64,000 bases of DNA, taken from Ditibartonella apihabitans (lineage in GTDB: Bacteria > Pseudomonadota > Alphaproteobacteria > Rhizobiales > Rhizobiaceae). The position numbers were made by a program, and so were the translations under genes. The stretch is taken from positions 744,001 through 808,000 of the forward strand of contig NZ_CP015820.1 of assembly GCF_002007485.1 (NCBI RefSeq), written 5' to 3'. Shown piece by piece: positions 57,329-64,000 of this stretch; within the stretch, counting starts at the first letter, position 1, and each line of letters opens with the position of its first letter. The notes under the pieces are model-generated. The model worked only from the letters and a program-made list of their open reading frames with translations, was not told the origin of the DNA and ran no database searches.

Positions 57329-58807
57329 ATGTCTGAACACGTAAAAAGAAGTTTTTTTTCGTCGATATTAAATCCGGATAGCAGAACTATTGGCACTCTC
57401 TATCTGGTGCTTGCTATTGTTGCCGGTGTTATCGGGGCGATATTTTCGTTTGTTTTGCGTCTGGCTTTAAACGGTACGGGTTTGGCTTTCCTTCCGGTTT
57501 CTTTTTCCAGTGACCCTGTCCTGTTGTCGTTCATGAACACCGCCCACGCGCTGATTCTCGTGTTCTTTATGGTTATGCCTGCTCTGGTTGGCGGTTTTGC
57601 CAACTGGTTTATCCCGTTAATGATCGGTACTCATAATGTCGCATTTCCCCGCGCAAATTTGTTGGCTTTTTTACTTTTGCCTCTCACGATTGTTTTGGGC
57701 TTTATGGCGCTTTTATCTATCGGCGACGAAAGCCGCTTCAAATTTTTAATGTTGGCAAGCGTTTTTGTCGGTTCGATTTCATTCATAATCAGTTTTGTCA
57801 ATTTTATTACGACAATTATTACAATGCGTGCCCCCGGCCTTACACTTTCACGTTTGCCGGTATTTGTATGGTCTGTACTTGTATCCTCTTTTCTGGGGCT
57901 GGTTTCGGTGCCGGCAATGCTTGCTGCTTTGACCGAATTGATAATGAGCGGCTCTACCACTGTCGGACAGCTATCGATGATGGTGTGGTTTTTCAGCCAT
58001 CCGCAAATCTATGTTCTTTTATTGCCAGCGTTCGGAATTGTCAGTGAAATACTGGTTACTTTCTGCAAGCGTCGCCTGTGGATGGAAAATGTTGTAATTG
58101 CGGCGATGATATTTATAGGTGCGATCAGTCTGGTTCTCTGGATGAACGATCTCTTTCAATTCGAAAAACCCGAGATCATGGGGCATTATTTCAAGGTTGC
58201 ACTGCCTTTTGTCGTTTTGCCAACAGCGTTTATCATCTTGAGCTGGCTGGTCACATTGTTAAAAAGCCGGTTTGAATTCGAAACGCCGATGCTCTGGGCA
58301 ATGGGCTTTGTCTTCATCGTCCTGATGGGGCAAATTTCAGCGCTGCAACTTGTAGCCACTGGAAATGCTGCGAACCAATGGAACCAGTCAGCCTTTGTTG
58401 CCCATTTCCATTACATTCTCTCTTTAAGTGCAGTCTTTGCCATTTTTGCCGGCTGGTATTACTGGTTACCAAAAATGACGGGCTATATTTGCCGCAAATC
58501 CACAATGCAAGTGCACTTCTGGTCATTGTTTATCGGCGTTAATGCTATTTTCCTGCCTCAACATCTCAACCAACTGAGCGGTGGAATTATTTTTAACCAG
58601 AATGCGCTAGGCGTTTGTTCGTCTCTCGGTGCACTTCTCGCTGCTGTCTCGGTTGCTGTTTTTCTTTTTGGTTTGGCTGAAACCTTCATTATGAAACGGA
58701 AAGCACAAGATAATCCATGGGGCGAGGGGGCTTTGACATTGGAATGGCAATTGCCGTCACCGCCAAACAAAGATGTCTGGGAAAAAGTGCCGGTTATTAC
58801 AAAATAA
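57329..58807 (+). CDS. Degenerate, stand-alone cytochrome c oxidase subunit I (COX1/CtaD) homologue
   Basis: A 492-residue, roughly 12-helix heme-copper oxidase subunit I homologue, shorter than the ~530-560 usual. By eye alignment to CtaD the low-spin heme histidines (TAHALI; the second His of VAHFHY) and the heme a3 histidine (first His of AHFHY) remain, as does the first CuB histidine and its tyrosine (FFSHPQIY). The other two CuB ligands are gone: WAHHM is WMNDLF. The D-channel aspartate (GAPDMAFPR) is Asn (GTHNVAFPR), the K-channel lysine (PTGIKVFSW) is replaced (PTAFIILSW), the Mg/subunit II contacts before VAHFHY and the propionate arginines after SGG are missing, and two periplasmic loops are deleted. 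No subunit II or III gene is near. It keeps a full open frame and conserved C-terminus (NPWGEGALTLEWQLPSPP), so it may be functional in a new role or decaying slowly. TTG 57317 is an upstream in-frame alternative start. Confidence 0.85.
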   Translation: MSEHVKRSFFSSILNPDSRTIGTLYLVLAIVAGVIGAIFSFVLRLALNGTGLAFLPVSFSSDPVLLSFMNTAHALILVFFMVMPALVGGFANWFIPLMIGTHNVAFPRANLLAFLLLPLTIVLGFMALLSIGDESRFKFLMLASVFVGSISFIISFVNFITTIITMRAPGLTLSRLPVFVWSVLVSSFLGLVSVPAMLAALTELIMSGSTTVGQLSMMVWFFSHPQIYVLLLPAFGIVSEILVTFCKRRLWMENVVIAAMIFIGAISLVLWMNDLFQFEKPEIMGHYFKVALPFVVLPTAFIILSWLVTLLKSRFEFETPMLWAMGFVFIVLMGQISALQLVATGNAANQWNQSAFVAHFHYILSLSAVFAIFAGWYYWLPKMTGYICRKSTMQVHFWSLFIGVNAIFLPQHLNQLSGGIIFNQNALGVCSSLGALLAAVSVAVFLFGLAETFIMKRKAQDNPWGEGALTLEWQLPSPPNKDVWEKVPVITK

Positions 58808-59348
58808 CGAGATCATAATATAGCGAGATCATTAGTGAAATTTTTTTGTACGGTCTACTATCCCGGCAATTGCTGCTATTCCGATACAAGGGTAGCTTTT
58901 GGTAAAGAGTGAACACTATCACCACCCCATGAGATGTCACTACTCCACGAGAGTTGTGATGCCCTTGCAATTCTGGTTGATCGTGCTGTTTAAACAAATG
59001 TATCAAATGCGGGTAAAATCCGCTCGTTAAAATTATATCCATAAGTAATTTCGCGTTCAGTGCCACTCCGTCAATCAATGAATTATTTTATTGAAATGAT
59101 GATTTCCAAATAAGAATTTTCGAAAATTTATCGTATTTTTGTTATTTATCAGATTAGTTCACAAAAGTGCGAGCGAATAACGGCGTGAAGAAATTTATGC
59201 CCATATATCAATAAACAAATTTACGGTTGGTTTTTTTGCTAATATAGTTTCTATAGAATGGGTTTGTTTTGCCTGTTAAAAAACAGATGGTCTGCAACTT
59301 GATTTACAAAGTGTAGCCTGAAAAGGTGCGTAGAAGAACGGTTTATAT
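58808..59348. other. Intergenic region before ctaB
   Basis: About 540 bases where coxA and ctaB are normally close together. It holds two short degenerate duplications: 16-bp units at 58805 and 58821 (GAGATCAT core) and 18-bp units at 58919 and 58937. The right third is strongly A+T rich and probably holds the ctaB promoter. No gene or coxC-type remnant was recognised. Confidence 0.5.
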
Positions 59349-60293
59349 ATGTCTATATCAAAGCAAGAATCGCCTCAACCGCATATGCCGATTGCTTCTC
59401 CGGCGGATGCGAATGACTATATAATTCTGTTAAAACCGCGGGTGATGTCACTTGTGGTCTTTACAGCTCTTGTCGGCATGATAGTTGCCCCCGAACCTAT
59501 CAATCCGGTTTTAGGCTTTGTTGCGATTTTATGTATTGCTGTTGGCGGCGGAGCATCCGGTGCTTTGAATATGTGGTATGATGCCGACATTGATGCCATC
59601 ATGAAACGCACCAGAAAACGTCCAATACCTGCTGGCAAGGTAACTGGCGGAGAAGTGCTGGTTTTCGGGCTTGTGCTTTCTGCCTTGTCAGTATTCACAA
59701 TGGGCATTTTCATCAACTGGTTTTCGGCCGCATTCCTTGCCTTTACAATATTCTTTTATGTTGTGATTTATACAATGTGGCTTAAACGTTCGACACCGCA
59801 AAATATTGTTATTGGCGGTGCCGCCGGTGCTTTTCCTCCTATGATCGGATGGGCAGCAGCAACAGGCACAATCAGTATCGAGAGCGTTATATTATTCCTC
59901 ATCATATTTATGTGGACCCCGCCGCATTTCTGGGCACTTTCGCTTTTTGTCACGACCGATTACGGGGAAGCGCATATCCCTATGATGCCTAATGTGAAGG
60001 GTGAACGGTCGACCAAAAATCAGATATTGGTTTACGCAATTCTCATGGCTCTTTGCGGTATTGCGCCTTATTTTATAGGTTTTGCGGGCATCACTTATGG
60101 AATTTTGTCAACGATTTTAGGTGTTATTTTTATCTATTATTCTTACGAGCTTTGGAAAACCGGACAACGTGAGCAAACAGTAGCAAAGGCAAAGAAATTG
60201 TTTTTCTTTTCGCTAATCTATCTCGCGGCTCTCTTTGCTATATTACTCGTAGAATCGCTGGCTACTCGCCTAATATCCTATTTGGGAGCGTGA
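59349..60293 (+). CDS. ctaB: Protoheme IX farnesyltransferase (heme O synthase)
   Basis: A 314-residue, about nine-helix UbiA-superfamily enzyme that adds a farnesyl group to heme B, making heme O for bo3 or aa3 oxidases. The first aspartate motif [19 protein letters not shown] and the loop [15 protein letters not shown] are intact, so unlike its COX1 neighbour this gene looks fully active; the heme O may serve a bo3-type oxidase encoded elsewhere. The coxF-like gene follows after two bases. Confidence 0.95.
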   Translation: MSISKQESPQPHMPIASPADANDYIILLKPRVMSLVVFTALVGMIVAPEPINPVLGFVAILCIAVGGGASGALNMWYDADIDAIMKRTRKRPIPAGKVTGGEVLVFGLVLSALSVFTMGIFINWFSAAFLAFTIFFYVVIYTMWLKRSTPQNIVIGGAAGAFPPMIGWAAATGTISIESVILFLIIFMWTPPHFWALSLFVTTDYGEAHIPMMPNVKGERSTKNQILVYAILMALCGIAPYFIGFAGITYGILSTILGVIFIYYSYELWKTGQREQTVAKAKKLFFFSLIYLAALFAILLVESLATRLISYLGA

Positions 60294-60295
60294 CA

Positions 60296-60442
60296 ATGGA
60301 CGAGCAAAAGCATCTTGACCAGATAGCACTTACAGAAATTCAAAAAAAAGCTCAGCACCATAGGGCAAAAGGTTTGGCTATAGCACTTTTCCTATTCGTT
60401 CTTCTTGTATATGCAGCCACAATGGCGCATGTGAGTGCCTGA
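60296..60442 (+). CDS. CoxF-like small membrane protein
   Basis: A 48-residue protein: a charged N-terminus (MDEQKHLDQIALTEIQKKAQ) and one C-terminal transmembrane helix (AIALFLFVLLVYAATMAH). Size, topology and position directly after ctaB match the CoxF-type small protein of Rhizobiales cytochrome oxidase operons. Its role in oxidase assembly is not well defined. It starts two bases after the ctaB stop, so is translationally coupled, and was kept although subunits II and III are absent here. Confidence 0.72.
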   Translation: MDEQKHLDQIALTEIQKKAQHHRAKGLAIALFLFVLLVYAATMAHVSA

Positions 60443-60485
60443 AAGTTTCAAGCCTTAGGTTAAGGGCGCTTCTCAAGGACAGGTT

Positions 60486-61505
60486 ATGATATCGAAACCA
60501 CCATTAACAATTCGCCTCTGCGGACCGCGCGGCTTTTGTGCCGGTGTCGACAGAGCAATACAGATCGTCATTCTCGCTTTGAAAAAATATGGTGCGCCGG
60601 TCTATGTGCGTCATGAAATTGTGCATAATCGTTATGTTGTAGAAGGATTACAGGCGCGAGGTGCAATTTTTGTCGAAGAGCTTGATGAAATACCAGTCGA
60701 ACATCATAACCAACCGGTTATTTTTTCAGCCCATGGTGTACCGAAATCGGTACCTGAAACCGCACGGTTGCAAAATCTTTTTTATCTTGATGCAACCTGT
60801 CCGCTGGTTTCAAAAGTGCATAAACAGGCTATGCGTCACCAGCGCAACGGGCGTCATGTCATTCTGATTGGCCATTCCGGTCATCCCGAAGTCATCGGAA
60901 CTATGGGACAGGTTGATCCGGGAACTGTGACTTTGATTGAAAATGTTGAAGATGCCGAAAATTATCAGCCATTGCCCGGTCAAAAATTGGGTTTTGTTAG
61001 CCAGACGACTTTGTCTGTGGAAGATACGGCTGAAATTATCGCTGTATTAAAACGGCGGTTTCCCGATATTGAACCACCGGCTGCTGAATCGATTTGCTAT
61101 GCAACGACCAATCGTCAGGAGGCTGTGAGGGCAGCCGCTCCCGGCAGTGACCTGTTTTTGATTGTCGGTGCTCCGAATTCGTCAAATTCCCGCCGTCTGG
61201 TAGAGGTTGCCGAACGCTTCGGCGCCAAACGTTCCTTGCTCGTGCAACGCGCAGCCGAAATAGATTTTGATCATTTGGATAATGTCCATACTGTAAGTCT
61301 TTCTGCCGGCGCATCGGCACCGGAAATAATTGTTGATGAAATCATTGCTGCATTCAGAAAACGTTTTGATGTCACTATAGAAATTGCAGAGACTGCGGTT
61401 GAAAATGAAACCTTTTTGGTCAACAGGGAATTGCGGGAAGTCGTGTTGACGCCGGAAGATATGGAATTTGTCAATGGCAAAGGAATTCCCGATAAAGACA
61501 AGTGA
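60486..61505 (+). CDS. ispH: 4-hydroxy-3-methylbut-2-enyl diphosphate reductase
   Basis: A 339-residue [4Fe-4S] enzyme for the last MEP pathway step, giving IPP and DMAPP. Cluster cysteines lie in GPRGFCAGVDRA, LDATCPLVSKVH and (third) ESICYATTNRQ; the catalytic region has FSAHGVPKS and SSNSRRLVE. Start ATG 60486 follows AGGACAGG. It is followed by thrB at 33 bases. Confidence 0.96.
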   Translation: MISKPPLTIRLCGPRGFCAGVDRAIQIVILALKKYGAPVYVRHEIVHNRYVVEGLQARGAIFVEELDEIPVEHHNQPVIFSAHGVPKSVPETARLQNLFYLDATCPLVSKVHKQAMRHQRNGRHVILIGHSGHPEVIGTMGQVDPGTVTLIENVEDAENYQPLPGQKLGFVSQTTLSVEDTAEIIAVLKRRFPDIEPPAAESICYATTNRQEAVRAAAPGSDLFLIVGAPNSSNSRRLVEVAERFGAKRSLLVQRAAEIDFDHLDNVHTVSLSAGASAPEIIVDEIIAAFRKRFDVTIEIAETAVENETFLVNRELREVVLTPEDMEFVNGKGIPDKDK

Positions 61506-61538
61506 CGAAAGCATGAACTTGCTCGCAAGGGGCGGATA

Positions 61539-62498
61539 ATGGCTGTTTATACAGATATCAATGAAGACGAATTAACAGAATTTTTAAATGATTATTCGAT
61601 TGGTGCGCTGCAATCCTATAGAGGTATTGCCGAAGGTGTCGAAAATTCGAATTTTATGCTCCATACGGAAGCTGGACGTTTTATCCTCACACTCTTTGAA
61701 AAACGTGTCAAGAAAGAGGAACTGCCATTCTACCTCGAACTGATGAATCATCTTGCCGGAAAAGGAATTTCCTGCCCGAAACCCGTCAAACGTAAAGACG
61801 GAAAAATGATTGGCAAACTCGTGGGAAGACCGGCCACCATTGTTTCCTTTCTCGAAGGTGTCTGGCTCAGAAAACCGAATGTCGAGCATTGTCGGGAAGT
61901 CGGAAAAGGCATGGCAAAAATGCATCTGGCAGGGCTTGATTTTCCGCTTAAACGAAAAAATAGCCTTTCGATTGAAGCCTGGCGCCCATTATGGAATTTG
62001 AGCCGCGGACGTGCGGAAGAACTGGCATCGGGTATTGTCAAGGAAATTGACAAGGAACTCGACTATCTCGAAAGCAACTGGCCGCATGATCTACCTCAAG
62101 GCGTCATCCATGCCGACCTCTTCAACGACAATGTTTTCTTTCTGAACGATCATATGTCCGGCATTATAGATTTCTATTTTGCATGTACAGATATGCTTGT
62201 CTATGATCTTGTCATTGCCCTTAATGCTTGGTGCTTCGAACGCGATTATTCGTATAATGTCACAAAAAGCGAGGCGATGCTCAAAGCATATTGTGCTGTT
62301 CGCCCGCTTCAGCAAAACGAGATTGACAATATACTTGTTCTCGCCCGTGGGGCAGCGATCAGATTTTTCCTCACCCGCCTTTATGACTGGTTCAACACAC
62401 CGGCAAATAGTCTGGTTGTGAAAAAGGATCCACTCGAATATTGGCGGAAATTGAATTTTTTCAGAGATGTCATCAAACCGTCTGAAATCGGACTCTAA
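61539..62498 (+). CDS. thrB: Homoserine kinase (ThrB type II, choline kinase-like fold)
   Basis: A 319-residue kinase that phosphorylates homoserine in threonine synthesis. It belongs to the aminoglycoside phosphotransferase-like group used by alphaproteobacteria instead of the GHMP type: [20 protein letters not shown] near the start and the Brenner-like motif [14 protein letters not shown] with IIDFYFA. Start follows AAGGGGCGG. rnhA follows closely. Confidence 0.92.
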   Translation: MAVYTDINEDELTEFLNDYSIGALQSYRGIAEGVENSNFMLHTEAGRFILTLFEKRVKKEELPFYLELMNHLAGKGISCPKPVKRKDGKMIGKLVGRPATIVSFLEGVWLRKPNVEHCREVGKGMAKMHLAGLDFPLKRKNSLSIEAWRPLWNLSRGRAEELASGIVKEIDKELDYLESNWPHDLPQGVIHADLFNDNVFFLNDHMSGIIDFYFACTDMLVYDLVIALNAWCFERDYSYNVTKSEAMLKAYCAVRPLQQNEIDNILVLARGAAIRFFLTRLYDWFNTPANSLVVKKDPLEYWRKLNFFRDVIKPSEIGL

Positions 62499-62513
62499 AT
62501 CGCGGATCTTTCT

Positions 62514-62948
62514 TTGAAACAGGTTGAAATATTCACTGATGGTGCTTGTTCCGGTAATCCGGGCCCCGGCGGTTGGGGAGCGCTCTTGCGTTGGAACGGG
62601 GTCACAAAAGAACTTTACGGCGGCGAAGCCGATACCACGAATAATCGTATGGAATTGACGGCTGCAATAAAGGCACTCTATGCATTGAAAGAGTCCTGTA
62701 AAGTCGACCTTTATACCGATTCTGTCTATGTGCGGAATGGCATTTCAAGCTGGATAGATAGCTGGAAGGCGAATAATTGGAAAACATCTGCAAAAAAACC
62801 GGTCAAAAATGCCGAGCTTTGGCAGCAATTGGATGAGGCGCGTTCGCGTCATAAAGTAAGCTGGCATTGGGTCAAAGGCCATGCAGGCCACCCCGAAAAC
62901 GAACGTTGTGACGAACTTGCTCGTAAGGGTGTTGATGAAAATCGCTAG
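62514..62948 (+). CDS. rnhA: Ribonuclease HI
   Basis: A 144-residue endonuclease for RNA in RNA-DNA hybrids. All catalytic residues are visible: Asp in [16 protein letters not shown], Glu in NNRMELTAA, Asp in LYTDSVYV, and the C-terminal His/Asp in [18 protein letters not shown]. Translation seems to start at TTG 62514 (MKQVEIF), 15 bases after thrB; no strong ribosome binding site. It converges on the DsbD-like gene. Confidence 0.95.
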   Translation: MKQVEIFTDGACSGNPGPGGWGALLRWNGVTKELYGGEADTTNNRMELTAAIKALYALKESCKVDLYTDSVYVRNGISSWIDSWKANNWKTSAKKPVKNAELWQQLDEARSRHKVSWHWVKGHAGHPENERCDELARKGVDENR

Positions 62949-62955
62949 ATACTGT

Positions 62956-63765
62956 TCAATTTTTTCTCTCAACAACCAATGTACCGGTAAAGGCTATAGG
63001 TTCTGCATCAACGATATAGGTGATAGGCATTGGGGCATTGCTATTTCTTGAAATAATACGCGCTGAAAATACCATTTCATGAGCACTTTTTTTAACAATT
63101 TCGGCAGGTCCGATTTCTTCCCTGTTTCCATCAAGAAAAATTGCTTTTATCGTCTCGTCATCTAAATGTTTCAAAGTTATGGTCATAGACTGTCCGTCTT
63201 CACGCGCATAAATTTCCAGATTTCGAGGCTTGCTTTTCGGTAATTTATCTGTCGCCCAAGCGAGAAGTGACGCTGGAAGCGGCGTTTTGTCACTTGCATC
63301 TGAAAAGTCGAATGGAATATTGACCGGAATACAAATTTCTTTGCATAAGCCCAGCGTGAACTGTCCTTTGAATGCTGCATTCTTCGTGTCTTTTTCAACA
63401 TAAAATGGGAGCATTACCTCGCCTTTATAACCGATAGACCAATCATTACCGTCTATAAAGAGCTGAGGAACAGGAAATAAAATCTGGTGATTGAGCGATG
63501 GTTGAAAGTCGAATTCTGGCGCCATGCCTGAACTCCCCGGATTTTGCCAATATGTTTTCCAACCCGGTTTAAGATCGACTTCTATTATTCCTTCAAAATG
63601 CTTGCCTTCTTTACCGTTGTTCAGCGCAACACGCACCCGCCCGCCTTCAATTTCATGCCAGGGAGTGGCTAACAATTGAACAGGTGAATTTGTTTGTGCA
63701 AATGTCGGTAAAGATACAAACGAGGTGAAGACGAAAAAGCAAACCAGCTTTAAAAAAAAACGCAA
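62956..63765 (-). CDS. Exported DsbD-domain (DsbC-like/DUF) protein
   Basis: About 269 residues: signal peptide (RFFLKLVCFFVFTSFVSLPTFA) and a beta-rich domain like the N-terminal domain of protein-disulfide reductase DsbD: GWKTYWQNPGSSGMAPEFDF, GYKGEVMLPFYV, and LCKEICIPV with the two redox-type cysteines. It lacks the DsbD membrane and thioredoxin domains, so it may be a periplasmic redox partner. I prefer the TTG at 63765 with GAGGACGGAG upstream, which gives a normal signal peptide; the frame extends to a TTG at 63843. It is divergent from yqgE. Confidence 0.75.
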   Translation of the reverse strand: MRFFLKLVCFFVFTSFVSLPTFAQTNSPVQLLATPWHEIEGGRVRVALNNGKEGKHFEGIIEVDLKPGWKTYWQNPGSSGMAPEFDFQPSLNHQILFPVPQLFIDGNDWSIGYKGEVMLPFYVEKDTKNAAFKGQFTLGLCKEICIPVNIPFDFSDASDKTPLPASLLAWATDKLPKSKPRNLEIYAREDGQSMTITLKHLDDETIKAIFLDGNREEIGPAEIVKKSAHEMVFSARIISRNSNAPMPITYIVDAEPIAFTGTLVVERKN

Positions 63766-63863
63766 TTCTCCGTCCTCGTCATCAACTAACAATTTATACA
63801 AGAGTTTTGTCAAAAACTTCACTTTTTTCTTGCAACTCGTCAATGTACGATTACTTTTAAATT

Positions 63864-64000
63864 ATGGATAAAATTAGCACAATGAAAAAACGCGACGGCT
63901 TTTTAAATGGCCATCTGCTTATTGCAATGCCGGGTATGGGAGATGAACGTTTTGCCCATGCGGTTATCTATATTTGTGCGCACTCTGACGAGGGCGCTAT
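63864..64000 (+). CDS. UPF0301 (YqgE/AlgH) family protein, start only
   Basis: The first 45 codons of a YqgE-type protein: [21 protein letters not shown] followed by [12 protein letters not shown], which is the family's diagnostic start. The function of the family is unsettled. The start is ATG 63864 or 63882. It continues beyond the window. Confidence 0.9.
   Translation, partial: MDKISTMKKRDGFLNGHLLIAMPGMGDERFAHAVIYICAHSDEGA

Overview
The window looks like a chromosomal segment of an alphaproteobacterium of the order Rhizobiales (Hyphomicrobiales), most like the Bartonella/Brucella side of that order. The basis is gene content and order seen here: an ATP synthase Fo operon with duplicated b and b' subunits (atpI-atpB-atpE-atpF2-atpF), an invasion-associated-locus-B protein, DUF1344, DUF2007, DUF2158 and DUF6101 proteins, and the series ctaB-coxF-ispH-thrB-rnhA-(DsbD-like)-yqgE and aroC-ribB-xseB-dxs-tlyA. 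Base composition looks moderate (mid-forties percent G+C by eye, not computed), which would suit a Bartonella-like host-associated lineage; the genus is inference. No tRNA, rRNA, insertion sequence, prophage or CRISPR array was seen.

Layout. 1-4260: the start of nhaA (minus) with a structured leader resembling the nhaA-I (lithium-responsive) RNA, then two tandem paralogous single-pass envelope proteins, the second broken by a one-base frameshift. 4261-5165 is empty. 5166-11484: a transporter block (SulP; divergent DHA2-type MFS, SLC13-type permease with RCK_C domains, FUSC-type protein). 11592-15260: a TPR_21 membrane protein, der and a SleB-type cell wall hydrolase. 15496-18196: the Fo operon, closed by a clear terminator and followed by a 10-copy, 26-bp degenerate tandem repeat. 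19214-24050: DUF2158, bestrophin, glyS and glyQ. 24187-30953: TPR lipoprotein-like/exported protein, polyprenyl diphosphate synthase, then DUF2007, a TrmN6-like methyltransferase, an S49 peptidase, a small membrane protein, ispE and moaB.

31021-45234: a small glycosyltransferase-like protein, a PA0069-type radical SAM protein, rnhB, tsaC-type, an FAD dehydrogenase, DUF6101, YcxB-like, purD, ubiA, pdxH, a surface-antigen lipoprotein, a DnaJ/CbpA-like chaperone, a PCuAC copper chaperone, fabI and a histidine phosphatase. 45398-53193: DUF1344, aroC, ribB with a decayed RibA-like half, xseB, DedA, dxs, tlyA and a TrmA/RlmD-type RNA methyltransferase. 53216-64000: a YeeE/TsuA-type sulfur transporter, tldD, ialB, a stand-alone degenerate cytochrome oxidase subunit I, ctaB, coxF-like, ispH, thrB, rnhA, a DsbD-domain protein and the start of yqgE.

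How it works together: most genes are housekeeping. Isoprenoid supply is strongly represented (dxs, ispE, ispH, polyprenyl synthase) and feeds ubiquinone (ubiA) and heme O (ctaB); ATP synthase Fo and the sodium/proton antiporter use the resulting proton gradient. The most unusual item is at 57329-58807: a COX1 homologue that keeps the heme-ligand histidines but has lost two of the three CuB histidines, the D- and K-channel residues and the loops that contact subunit II, sitting where a coxB-coxA pair would normally precede ctaB. It looks like a decayed or repurposed oxidase subunit. Several intergenic regions carry short degenerate tandem repeats (16, 20 and 26 bp periods), which may be a feature of this genome.
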